Positions 1 to 11,037 of a DNA stretch of 64,000 nucleotides are shown here, one piece after another (positions within the stretch are counted from its first letter, which is position 1; each line of letters begins with the position of its first letter). The notes under the pieces were generated by a model that worked only from the letters and a program-made list of their open reading frames with translations, was not told the DNA's origin and made no database searches. The stretch covers positions 133,612,223 through 133,676,222 of the forward strand of contig CM045761.1 in assembly GCA_025200525.1 (NCBI GenBank), read 5' to 3'. Both the position numbers and the translations under genes were made by a program. This stretch comes from Camellia lanceoleosa (taxonomy: Eukaryota > Streptophyta > Magnoliopsida > Ericales > Theaceae).

Positions 1-350
1 AAAATGAGGGTATTTCTCTAATCGAGATCATGACTCGTCAGCTTCAAGTAACCAGGACTCAAATGCCTACTTCATCAAGAATCGAGAACTAAGTTCTTTC
101 ATCATCTCAACCGAGATCGCTTCTCTAGCCAAGGTCATTACCCCACTCGTTCAAGAATTCTAAGAATCTTTACTACTCATGAGCTATTACGCTCAATTAT
201 CCCAACTATTTTTTCTACGTGTCATAACCTTATTGGTCTGTACCTGTCACGCATCACTATGTCACATCAATTTTGCCACGCCGTCTAACGTCAACACAAG
301 CACTTCGCCCTAGGTGGTTACATCAATTTTTGTCACCTTTTCTTATTCTA

Positions 351-387
<37 letters not shown>

Positions 388-993
388 TTTTTTCACTTCT
401 ACAACTTCAACCTCTCTTTCTTCAAACTTTCCCTCTCTAAAACATTTGCTCTCAAACTCTATAGCCATTCCCTGAAGCTTTGCTGCAACCATTCGTTTGT
501 CCATCTTCGGTGAGCATTCCACCGTTCCATTTCATCTACTTGTCTCTGGTGAACTTAACCGCAAGGTCTACCTTCTCAACTTCATTCTGTGAGTTCTCTA
601 TTTGGCTTTGGCTTCTTATTGTTCTTGAATATATTTCTTCCCTGGATTGTTTGTACATCACATTTTGCATTTGTATTCACATTTGTGTTGCCATTAAATC
701 TGCATCCATGCTTAAGTCTCTCTATTTTTGACCTCCCTATTATGTTTTCTGCAATGGTTCACATTTTTTGTACCCTATTTTTGATTTTTTGCACACTAGC
801 ACATTGGCTCAACCTCTTTCTTCGCACTTTGAATATGTCAATGTTTTGTTTTGAATCATTATTTCATGCTTCGAGTGCGTTCTTGGATACACAGTACTAC
901 GCTTGCCATATCTGTGTTTCTTCTCACTGAACCCCGTTTTCTTTGTTTTCTTTGCCTGTTTTCCAAATTTTTGCCTCTGATTCTTGCCTTTCC
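1..993 (+). other. Leader region of the antisense extra ORF of Tat element H1
   Basis: No convincing protein. The stretch holds a (CT)n tract at about 357-385 followed by a pyrimidine-rich run, which looks like a plant promoter/5'UTR lying upstream of the plus-strand extra ORF that starts at 1,672. The same pyrimidine tract could be the minus-strand polypurine tract of H1. The 3' LTR of H1 should lie here or left of the window, but I could not align it by eye with the 5' LTR at 28,359, so its boundary is unresolved. Short open frames around 480-930 have no recognisable domain. Confidence 0.35.
357..385. repeat. (CT)n microsatellite
   Basis: About 14 consecutive CT dinucleotides followed by CCTTTTTTTC. 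Such tracts are common in plant 5'UTRs, and a second one lies just upstream of the SWI3C start codon. Confidence 0.9.
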
Positions 994-1463
994 CAGGGGC
1001 AGAGGCACGTGAGGCCCAGAGGGGTCACATGCCCTCCCTCAACTTTTGAAAAATTATTTTTTTACCCCTAATAAAAATATATATTTCAACTTAATCCAAG
1101 TAATATATTGAAATTTTTATATCACTATTTTCTTTACTTTTTTTATAAAAAAAAATGTTTAATTTATCACTTTAAATGTTTAATTTATCTTTTTATGTGT
1201 GTTTATCTTAATATAATTTTGTTTTCATATTTTATGAGGGTATATATAATTATTTTTTAAGCCGTGATGATCATCATATATAAAATAAATTAATAACAAT
1301 AAAGATAGTGATTAGTTAACTTGACCTTATATTTAAATATAATTTTTGCATCGCATTAATTTTTAGTCCTACCATCAAATAAAAATTAAGTTAAATCATG
1401 ATTTTTGTTAAAATTTTAATTCAAAGGTGCCCCTTGTGAAACAAAATCCTGACTCCGCCACTG
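994..1463. mobile_element. hAT-type MITE, 470 bp
   Basis: The ends are imperfect inverted repeats: CAGGGGCAGAGGCACG on the left, and CAGTGGCGGAGTCAGG when the right end is reverse-complemented. The 8-bp sequence GCCTTTCC flanks it on both sides (986-993 and 1,464-1,471), a perfect 8-bp target-site duplication as expected for hAT transposons. The interior is AT-rich and non-coding, so this is a non-autonomous copy. It sits in the leader of the H1 extra ORF, between the pyrimidine-rich tract and the ATG. Confidence 0.88.
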
Positions 1464-1671
1464 GCCTTTCCCCTTTACTTTTTCATAGAATTAGGCTTAG
1501 GACTTGCTAAAAACCACACTTGGGAAAAATTGAAACAAGTTCTACCTTCAAACCCTTTCTTGATCCCCAAAATCCTCACCCAGGTGTTTCTTAGAGTCTT
1601 GCCGAGGTCTTTTAACCCACACAGTCCCCTTTCTCATAGTATCCCTTATCAATTTTATCCTAGCTGAGATC

Positions 1672-2580
1672 ATGAGCATGTTCAAATTGAGGGTAGATTC
1701 TCCTACTAAGCTAGAATACTTTCGTTAGGAGTTCAACATTCAAGCCGACGTTCAACTTAGGTTGGTTGGGAAGAAGGACTCCATTATACCTGGAGAGACC
1801 TACATGTCTTTTCCAGTAGTGTCCATTGTCGAGGGTGGGATTAGATTTCCCCTTGACATCCTTTTACAAGAAGTGATACACTTCTACAAGCTCAACCCTA
1901 TGCAATTGGCCGTAAACACTTTTAGGGTTATAAACGGTATTACAGAGTTGTCATGCTGGCACCAAGCTAAGATAACCATGTCTGACATCCAATATTGCTA
2001 CACCATATGTGGCCTCAAATTCACCAGCGGCCATACTTACTATCTCAAATCTAGATCCACCAAATACAAACTGATAGTCGATCTTCCTAACTCCAACAAA
2101 GGCACTAGTGATGATTATCGAATTGTCTCAGGCAATTGGGAGTTCGCGCATGATGATGATCTTTATCTTTACCCTCTATGCCGAGGAGTTTTTAGCAAAG
2201 ATGAGGGTAAGAACTTAGTCATCCAAAGTCCCATTTATTTTTAACACTTATGAACTTGTTTCTCTTCAATGTTCTAATTTTTTTTTTTTTTGTGTGGTTA
2301 TTTACAAAATTACCTCAGCCACCCAAAAGTTTCTGTCAAACATACATCCCAAGTCGAGATCTTATCCAGCTTCTTGGCTTGCCTATCAAAGTCTGCAAGG
2401 CCTCCGTTCTCCTGAACTACGTGCCCACTTACTGCTCTCCTCTCCCCAACGTCCCAAGAAGCAAAATACCACCATCTGCTTCAACTCCACCAGCAGCCTT
2501 TTTACCTAAGCCAAACCAGGCATCCACATCTGATCCTATAGAGCAGTCTTCCACCTCTACTCCAGCCTAGCTTATTCCCC
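1672..2580 (+). pseudogene. N-terminal part of antisense extra ORF of Tat element H1 (Transposase_28-like)
   Basis: An ATG at 1,672 opens a frame with one in-frame TAG at 1,726-1,728, then stays open to 2,206. The segment VVSIVEGGIRFPLD and the following helical region resemble the plant 'putative gypsy type transposon' family (Transposase_28). A GT-AG intron at 2,207-2,318 is supported because joining GAG-G to CC-ACC keeps the frame and continues with sensible protein (EATQKFLSNIHPKSRS). The second exon is open to about 2,509. The frame is then interrupted by element A at 2,657. The homologue in element E (38,614) starts with the same pattern (MxxxxLxVSSPxxxxEF). It lies on the strand opposite gag-pol. 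Its function is unknown: it is not a known transposase, and the family name is historical. Confidence 0.7.
2207..2318 (+). other. Spliceosomal intron in the H1 extra ORF
   Basis: The donor is GTAAGA and the acceptor TTACCTCAG, with a T-rich tract before the acceptor. Removing these 112 bases joins phase-1 codons and keeps the reading frame. This shows the antisense ORF was designed to be expressed as a spliced plus-strand mRNA rather than as part of the minus-strand genomic RNA. Confidence 0.7.
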
Positions 2581-2656
2581 CATCGCAATGTCAATGCCGT
2601 CACCAACCTCTGAACGCTTCTGCCGGCAGAATACGCAGCCAAAAGCGCTGAGGTTC

Positions 2657-5600
2657 TGTAGACGTCCCCGAACATCCCGGGAGAAATCCCGTTTTGTTCG
2701 TTGGGCTCACTACAGTTCGGACTCGATGTCACGGTTCTGAATCTAATCTCACAAAGTGCAATGCAAGATCGATAAATCACCAAAGAGTCCAAATCTGACA
2801 AATCGTTTTGAAAAACAGATTTTGAGAAAGAAGTGTCAAACATGGACTGCTTTGCCAGATACAGAGTCGCCACCTAAATATTTTATTTTGGGAGAATTTA
2901 GGAACCCTGACTCGTGCCTAAGGCCACGTGTCCATCATCACCAAAGTTGCCTCGGCTCGAGAACTTGGGTACGATTAGGGAAGGTCACTTCATGAGCAGC
3001 CTCGCTCGCCCAATCAAAGATCGGCCACTACTAAGCATGATATCGAGTTTTGAAAACATTATGTGCTCTTATTCCAGTTATTAGCCTAGAATTACTATGT
3101 GATGCACATAGCATACAAATATAGACTGGATCGTCTGAGTTGGAACAAAACATTTCATGTTTGTTTATTTGAAAGATGGTTTGATAGTGCTACTCACAAG
3201 TAGGCTAAGACGTGGATTTGCCACCCTTAAGTGGGCTTAAGAAAACATGATTTTGCCACTCTAAAGTGGGCTTAAAACTCTCAATCGGTGAATTGTTCCA
3301 ATTCAAATAACCCAACCTTCACCTATAGGCGAGTTATATCACATAAGCAAATAGCCTCATGGTAAGCATGCTATCATGGCAGTCACTCACACGCATGCAA
3401 GGATGTTAAAGCATAAATACTTACCGAGTACTCCAAGCCAAAGAAAGAAGCTAATTAGAAATCATGCATGAATCCTAACTATGCTGGAATGCCTAATGTA
3501 ACACATGCAAAAATGCAACTAAGATAGGCTTGGCTATTCTAAAATGGCATATGAAATGCAACAACTGATATACGTATTCAACTCGGAATTGAAATACAAT
3601 GCAGTTAGTATGATGCGCCGAGCCCGGTGCATGCAAGACAAATGAATGGATGTAAACATGTGAGCATAAGTATGCTAATTGAAATGTGCCCTAAAACTAA
3701 CCATCATAAGCTGGTAAATAAAAGGAAGAAAGACGTGGGGTTGGAAGACATGCATCACACACACGCACACTTATTATAACATTGCCCTCTCGCAGAGGGT
3801 CCGAATAAATATTACACAACCAAAATGAATAACTAATTATTACACAACACTAGCTAATTAACAAATTAACTAAGAAAGCGAGTAAACTAGCACGCAATGC
3901 CACATGAAGTAGACTGCCTCAGCTCTGTTCAGAATGATGAAAGATGCATGCATGCTCGAGTCGCCTTGCCGGGAAATCCATCGCGATGCCCCGATTTGCC
4001 TCTGTTCTGATTGACCGGAACACATACACAACTCCATGGAATTTGTAGGGATCTTGTTGACCGATTTTTGCTAGCTTGGTTTCTTTGCCAGAGAGCGAAA
4101 AAGGGCATGGGAAAGTATTTTCAACATATGTATACGTAACCACTCTCCGCATCATTGCACAAGCTCCAAGGAGTGCAGTCCTCGATCCTCGTGCCACCAA
4201 TCACGCATCTCGATGCATAATGGCCGAGGAGTCGGATTGCATGATTCGATGTAAAATGAATGCACAAATGGACACCTAAAGCCAACAACTCTGTCATGGA
4301 TAGTCAAGAGTGTCGGCGACCGAGAATTGAAGCACGTTTCGTCACTTTGAGTACGAATCATCCCTTGTTTCCCGTGTTTAGACTAAACCCTACTCCAAAC
4401 ACTATGCAACAACTAGAATGGCATGTCATGCAAACACAACGTAACAACTAGCGTGCAATCCTAAACGAAATGCAACTAAGACACGCAAACATGCAAGGAG
4501 TAATATACAAAGGTGCAACTAGCATGCACAATGCTAGGAACTATCAATGGCATACTCAATGCACATGACATAATATGGCATACACAATGCAAGATGGACT
4601 TAAACCAATATGAGTGGACCTCAGCCACACTCAAATCTGTGGCCAAACATGATGAAATGAAGCAACAACACTCATGCAAACATGCCCAAATACAAGGGAC
4701 CGAAACTAAGGCACCAAGTGCAACTCTACCAAGGCATGGCAAGCATGTAATATAGCATACAACAACACATTTTCCAGCTCTGAAATGACATACGAAAGGG
4801 TCCCAAATCATACAAACACCTCACACAATGCATGCTAGGTGGCCCAAATACCGAAACTAGTGAAGTGGATTAGACTAGAGGTATGCAAAGCGAGGCTCAA
4901 ATGACCAAACCACCCCCAAACAGTCCCTATGCAGACCAAAACAATAGCAAATATGGACTAAAATGGTGGCTCAAAAGGCATGGAAATGATGAAGCTCATG
5001 GAAATGAAGCTCATGGTCCAAAAATGAGGCAAACAAGCACAACTCTCAAATGCACTTAAGGAGTGGAAAACATAGGAACATGGCACAAGTATGAGGTCTG
5101 AAATAACATGCACAATGATGCCAAGACATGTAAACACCTCTATTTAAGCATGCAAGAGGCTACAAAACTCAAGGTTAGGCATGGATATTGAACTACAACC
5201 ATGCATAGCATGCATCATTCGACCATGAGGCACAAAAATAGAGCTAAGGCAGTCCAAAATATGCACAAAATCAGGTTAAGTCATGGCCAAAAAGTGCTAG
5301 AATCAAGGGCCAAAACAACATGCAATACAAGCTAGTGAGGAGGATTTACACTACAAGTATATTAAGCATTTAAGAGGCCACTAAACCAGAAAAATTCAGA
5401 GGTATGACATAAAGCCCAGAAACTCACTGAAACATGGTCTATGCATGAAAGAATGAGATGCTCGTTTGATAGGCCATGAAGAGGGTTGTTCTACACACGC
5501 AAGATGGACACCCAATATGACAAAACCACCTCTGGACAGAGGTTATGAAGGCCCTAAAACTCCCTGAAAAGGGCCTAAAATGAGGCTAGGAAGCATGCAA

Positions 5601-7320
5601 GTATAGGCTCCTTTGATATGCTATGAAGAGGGTTATTCCACACATGCAAGAGAGACACCCAATATGACAAAACCACCTCTAGAGAGAGGTTATGTAGGCC
5701 CTAAAACTCACCAAAAATGGCCTGAAACATGGCTTGGAAGCATGCACACATGGGCTTCCTTGTTAGGCCAAATATGCTAGAAAACAAGACAAGGGATGAG
5801 AGGGTCACCCCTCTCTGATTTTGGTGCTCAAAACAGCATGCTAGCCACTAAAAATCCACTAGATTTCAGTGGCTAAGAGACCAAACAAAGGTCAATGCAA
5901 AGGCCCTAAGGCATGGCTCAAAATAAGATGAAATGAAGCATGCAAGGGGGTAGATGACTCCCAACAGAAAAATGGTCTTAAACAAACATGTTAAGGACCT
6001 CAAAATAAAACTTTTTAAAGTTTACACCAAAGCTCGAAAATTCCTGCAAGTATGGCTAAAAAAGGGAGCAAAATAAAGCTTAAAAGAGGGAATAGTGTGT
6101 TACCCTTGAAGCTCAACAACTACAACAGCTTCTAGACCAAAGATGTAGCTCCTCAATCTCTGAAAAAGGCCTCCAAGAAGCTTAGGTTGGTGTTGGAGGT
6201 GTGTGACTTCAAAGTGGTGTGCAAAGGGGCCAAGAACACTACACTTTTGAGGTCAAAATATAGAGACAAAGAGAGATATGTATTGTATGCCTAAGACCAA
6301 TTTCTGAACCTTTGCTAATGAGGGAGAGGGTCTCTCCTATAGCCAAAGAGGTCCAAAGCTTCTCCAAGAAGCTAAAAAACAAGTTTGAAGATCCTCCATA
6401 CACGTGTATGGAGGATCAATTCTGTGCCTTCCAGCTGGTATAACTGGCAACAACTCACAGAGGCAAGACAGGAGAAGGTAGGCTGACCAGTTCAAGGGGT
6501 CGGCCGACCACTTGTCCTGGTCAGCTGACCAGGTCAAAAGGGTCAGGTGGTCGGCCAGCTACTTTTTGTGGTCGGCCGAAAAGAAAGGTGGTCGGAGGGT
6601 GGTCTCCAAGGCCAAAAAGTGGTTGGCTAGTGTCCAAAAATAAGCTCCAGAAGTTAGCTTTCCAATGGCACCAACCTTGCATCAAAATTCCAACTGTGCA
6701 AAAAGTTATGCATGTTTTGGTGAAGCCGCGCAGATTCGGTCGAACCGGATTGATGCCCTACTTCAACCAACCATATCTCCCCCGTCTGGACTTGGCTTTA
6801 GGAGATTCTTGAGTGTAAAATGAAGCCCCGGAAGTCTCCTTTCCAACGGTAATGGCCTCATATCTTAAATCCAAGTGTACAAATGAATAGGCCCGATTCA
6901 GCAAGGGTTGCTCAATTCTTTCTTAACGGTTCATGCCCATTTTCTCCCCCAACTGGATTTCTCCCATTTTTTTCCTATTTTCCTCAACTTCAAACCCCTA
7001 AGCAAGGTGTTTTGAAAGATTCTTCAAAGATTCCATCTCTCTTTCATTCATTTCCACTTTGTCCTGGCTCGGTTTACCGAAAAGCACGACATTTAACAAA
7101 ATGTGAGCCTCGAGACATTGTAGGAACTTTATTTCAAAAATATTTTGAAAGAGAGGGTTTTAAGATCTAAAATCTTTTGATCAAGAGATGAGGTATGAGG
7201 TTAGGGTTTGACTCTCCTCTTGCCGAAGAAATCGAACCTTTGCCCTGCTCAACTTTCTCCACCAAGTAAACCATCAGTAGTGCCCAAGTCTTAAGGGCAG
7301 TCAAAAATGGGGTGTTTACA
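2657..7320 (-). mobile_element. Element A: 4.66-kb non-coding TG..CA retroelement, probable solo LTR or LARD-like
   Basis: It starts TGTAGACGTCCCC and ends GGGGTGTTTACA, flanked by the 5-bp duplication GGTTC (2,652-2,656 and 7,321-7,325). The short ends are also inverted with respect to each other. No gag or pol domains are readable, and no long terminal direct repeats were found inside it. Element B (about 13,472-16,726) is the same family in the opposite orientation. Shared landmarks include the GGTGGCGACTCT-type segment (minus strand near 2,870), which resembles primer-binding sites of Ogre-like elements, and GGTCGGCCGACC-type palindromes near 6,490-6,620. A solo LTR of a giant-LTR element, or a large non-autonomous derivative, fits best. 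Length, TG..CA ends and a 5-bp TSD argue against a DNA transposon. Confidence 0.6.
5460..5757. repeat. Tandem duplication inside element A, about 148-bp unit x2
   Basis: Two adjacent copies share CATGAAGAGGGTT/CTATGAAGAGGGTT, then ACCCAATATGACAAAACC, then GGCCCTAAAACTC and GGAAGCATGCA in the same order. They differ at scattered positions, so this is an old local duplication. Confidence 0.75.
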
Positions 7321-7325
7321 GGTTC

Positions 7326-9710
7326 CTATGCACCGGCTTATGATCCAGAGAATCCCCCTACCGCCTTTCTTGCGATTAAACTCGACACTAAAGCGACTGT
7401 TGTCGCCACTTCTGAAGAGATGGGATGCAAACTAGCAGTGGCTGAGGACTTTGTTATCGGTTTACCCGAGATCATCATTGTCCAGTCTACGCCATCCCTT
7501 CAGTCTGTTCAGAAGCCTAAGAGGGTAAAAAAGACCAAGGCCAAAGCTAAAGTCACCACCATTCTTTTTTATTATAAGAAAGACACCAAAGATACAATGC
7601 CAATATCAAAATTGGTTTAGGCCAAGAAGAGTACTACAGATTCTGAGAAGAGGCCAGCTAAGGTCGAGTCTATTAAGGCACCTCCCTCCAAGAAGCCAAG
7701 GTCCTTTAGCTTTAAGAGTGAGAGGGACATCTCCTCGAGGATACTTGGCTGCCCAAAATCAAGGTGGGCGACCAACTTTTGAAAATTAACGATAGTGTCA
7801 TCAGAGACAATGAAGTCAGTGCCACCCTATCAATGGGTCTTCTTCTGCACGAGGACATGGCTCAAGTTAGTGAGTTCAACTAGTACGAGAATTTAGCCTT
7901 AATGATGAAGCATTCAGTCTTGGTGAGTTTCTTAACTCTTCTCTTTCCATTCACCTTTTATATTTAGCCAATTTTTTCTGATTTGCTTCTTCTCTTGCAG
8001 GCCATCTAGCACGCCCATGCGCATGGGATCAAGGTCGAATTGGTGAAGAAAGATTTGATCAAAAAGACATAAGAAGTTTCCGGTCACCTTTCTTTACTAA
8101 ATAAGGTCGAGGCTCGCATTCATAATTTGATGGACAAGGCTAACGTTGCCAAATCTTCTCAAGGGAATGCAGAGGCTACAACCAAAGTTGCCGATAGGGG
8201 TGAGTAGCAAATATATCGATCAGCCAAAACTGATCGAACCGAACCAATTCATCGTATTTTGGACGGATGTGTGATGACGAGCGGATGGTTGCGGATTGAT
8301 TTTCTCCAATTCGCCAATTTGGCAGACGGATGGTGGATTTAAGATTCCTTTAACCGCAACAGAACCGTCAAACCGCGAACACCCCTAATAATTTATAAGA
8401 TTTTATGTTTTTAATTTGTTTAAATATTTTGTTTCTGTTTTCAATTGAAAAAGAGTTTAAATATTTTGTTGAAAAAAAGTTTTCAACTTAAATATATTTT
8501 TTGAATTGAAAAAAATAAACATATTATTTATCTATATTTTTTGGTTTTTAAATTTAACTATAAAAATAATAAATAGAAAATATGATATATGCCGGTTGGT
8601 TTTTGTTTTCAAAAACATATATAAATGTAACAATACAGAGGTATACAATCTCTACTACTGCTCTAGTCATGGTTTTGGTAGTTTGAATTGTTATTATATT
8701 TTAAGAACCACATATTGTAATACTTTATGTAAATGAATCATGCTGTGATTGTAATATGTGGATGAGGCATGCAGTGATTGTGATATTTTAAAGTTTCAAA
8801 CTTTCTTTTTTTGGATGAGGCATACAATGATTGCAATATTTTTTTAAGTCATTGACTATAATACTTTTTTCTTTTTCTTTTTTTTGTTGAGGAAATGCAC
8901 AAGTTGAATTATGTTGAAAATTTATAAAATTTTAAACCGCCAAACCGATTCGCATCCATCTGCCAAACTGCCAATCCGCTCAATCCACGTCCGCCGGATT
9001 GGCAGACGGATGCGAATTAATTTTCTCCAATCCGCCAATTTGGCGGACGGATAGCGGATTGGAGGTTCCGTGGCCGCAACCGACCCGCACCCACTCCTAA
9101 CCGAGGATGTTGCCAACGCTGCTGAGGACCCTACGAAGGACGCTAAGGCTAAGGTCGCCGCAACCAAGGCTAAGCTGCAGAAGGCACTTGCCACCAAGGA
9201 GGTCGAGCTTAAAGAAGTCGATGAGAAGGCATATACAGAAGGGCAAGTCAGTGTTTGGGACCAATACAAAAAATAAGTTAACCTGGCCTACAACAAAGGC
9301 TACTACCTCGGCTGGATGTTGGCCCTTAAGAAGCTATCCGTCCCTGAGGACTCGCCTCTTCGTGATATCAGCAAACTTAACATGTCATTTCCTCTCTCGC
9401 CCAACTAGTTCGAGGATGGAAAGAAGAGCAGTGTGCCGATGAGAGTGATGGCAAGAGATTTCCCACTTTGAATGATCAGGTCTTAGACTTAACTGAAGAT
9501 GACAGAGATAAGGTCTCCAAAAGCGCCTCGCCAAAGAAAACTTTCACCTCTAAAGCCAAGGTCCTTTCTACTGAAATGAGCCTAGATGAAACCCTCAAGG
9601 AGATAGACACTGAGCTTGAGGCTAAGAAAACTGCTTCTCTGTCCCTTGCGGCCAACACACTGCCAATAACCAAGGAGGATCAATCAGAGAACCATACTCC
9701 TAACACTTAG
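7326..9710 (+). pseudogene. C-terminal, coiled-coil part of the H1 extra ORF
   Basis: Coding sequence resumes after element A. It contains a basic K/A-rich linker (KPKRVKKTKAKAKV), a stop at 7,618-7,620, then an intron at about 7,921-8,001 (donor GTGAGT, acceptor CTCTTGCAG). A charged, A/E/K-rich segment follows, typical of a coiled coil, with a YNKGYYLGWMLALKKLSVPE stretch near 9,285-9,345 and an acidic tail ending at about 9,710. Stops (9,274; about 9,407) and a frameshift near 9.4-9.47 kb show decay. The hAT-like insertion at 8,195-9,099 splits the coiled-coil coding region, so the ATG at 9,070 belongs partly to that insertion. The same exon-intron arrangement before the coiled coil is seen in element E at 39,912-39,981. 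Confidence 0.6.
8195..9099. mobile_element. hAT-like non-autonomous element, 905 bp
   Basis: The ends are TAGGGGTGAGTAGC and, reverse-complemented from the right, TAGGAGTGGGTGCGGG, typical of hAT terminal inverted repeats. Both subterminal regions are rich in repeated GGACGGAT / GCGGATT and their complements, while the middle is AT-rich and non-coding. No clean 8-bp target duplication could be assigned (CCGA recurs with a shift), so boundaries are accurate to a few bases only. It interrupts the coiled-coil part of the H1 extra ORF. Confidence 0.65.
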
Positions 9711-10560
9711 GATTTTTTTTCTTTCTTTCCAATTGTACTTTTTCTTTTCTTTCCTTCTCTTGAACAATTTCTATCTTTGTCGAGCCGACATGCCTTTGGA
9801 TGTAATCGAACAAGTTCTTCCTTTAACGCAATTCCTCTTTTTGTCTAAGTGTTGATTATCTGTTTCTCAATGTATGCTCAATGTCTTTATGTCTTGTACG
9901 TTACCATACTTAGACCTTTTCTCATCTTTCCAAGTATGACAACTTGGTTCTTACCTTGGAATAGAATACCTTGGGTATAGCACTAGTCAATTATCTCAAA
10001 CTAGAACATCTCAGATCAATCATCTTAGAGTATACGTCGAACATAACTTCCATTAGTCATCTTAGATGACTTTAACTTGTAAAATTTTTCTAGATTTTTT
10101 TACAAGTGTTGTGCTTACTTTAACTTATTCATGCTTCCTGCCCCCTAATGTGAACCTAAGTATCACTTATGTTCACATTAAGGATGCATTGCCTGATTCT
10201 TGTCTAAGTCTAACTTAGACATCCCTGACCGAGGTCATCGCGTTTGGCTTGCCTAAACTAAACAATTAAGGCTTGACCTTTTTGTACTGAGAGTACTATT
10301 TACCTCGATGTTTCGCACAAACTGACCAAAACATGGCTGGTTTCGCCTTGTTTCACATTGAAATATCGTCTTTTACTTAGTTCAACTCTATTATCATGGC
10401 AAGTCCAAGTTATTTGCCTTGTTCACCACGGGAACATTGCCTTAAGACTTTCTCAGTCTTATTTCACAATCATAAGTGTTAACAACATTTTGTAAAGAAC
10501 AAAATCGAGCTAGTATTTTATTTATACTTCGGCTAAAAATCTATTCAAATTACATAGGGA
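9711..10560. other. Non-coding interval between extra ORF and pol of H1
   Basis: After the extra ORF there is a T-rich plus-strand stretch (TTTTTTTCTTTCTTTCC at about 9,713), then about 800 bases without coding sense on either strand. In orientation this is the convergent 3' region of pol (minus) and the extra ORF (plus). The equivalent place in element E holds a 62-65 bp tandem array, but no such array is present here. Confidence 0.5.
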
Positions 10561-10589
10561 AAGAAAAAATAAAAAATTAGTGATAGAAA

Positions 10590-11030
10590 AATTTCAAATT
10601 ATTGGTATTCCAACGTCTTGGCAATTCCTTGCCATCAATGTCTTCAAGTAGATATGCCCATAGAACATTGGGCAATTCCTCCACCCACCTACCCTTGGTG
10701 ACTTCTAGTCTTTTCTTGATTCCATCCAAGATGGTCTTGTTGGACACCTCGGCTTGTCCATTGCACTAGGGGAAGTTGGAAGTTGAATAATAGTTCTTGA
10801 TCTTATATTTTGCACAAAATTTTTTGATTAGCTTGTTGTCGAACTGTGTGCCATTGTCTGCCACAATGGCTCTGGAGATCCTAAACCTGGTGATTATGTT
10901 CTTCCAGATGAAGTTTTTATATCTATATCTCATATTTTGGCAAGGGGTTCAGCCTTTACCCACTTTGTAAAGTAATCAGTTGCTACAAGCAGGAATTTTC
11001 TCTATCAAGTTGCCTTGGGCAGTTGCCTAA
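10590..11030 (-). pseudogene. H1 integrase core, C-terminal half (Ty3/gypsy, Tat lineage)
   Basis: Minus-strand translation gives LLVATDYFTKW (first catalytic Asp), then ADNGTQFDNKLIKKF (second Asp) and [16 protein letters not shown] (catalytic Glu), followed by [18 protein letters not shown] at about 10,768-10,770 interrupts the frame just before CNGQAE. After NVLWAY the sequence passes directly into [15 protein letters not shown], which is normally the extreme C terminus of this integrase. The intervening integrase C-terminal segment is therefore missing: an internal deletion at about 10,640-10,655. Integrase inserts element cDNA into the host genome; this copy is inactive. Confidence 0.8.
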
Positions 11031-11037
11031 TAAGATC

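Noticed and set aside
3919..4811. Small open frames on both strands within element A
   Set aside because: No domain, no splice signals, Cys-rich composition explained by repeated GCATGCAA/CATGCAT words; the homologous region in B is not open.
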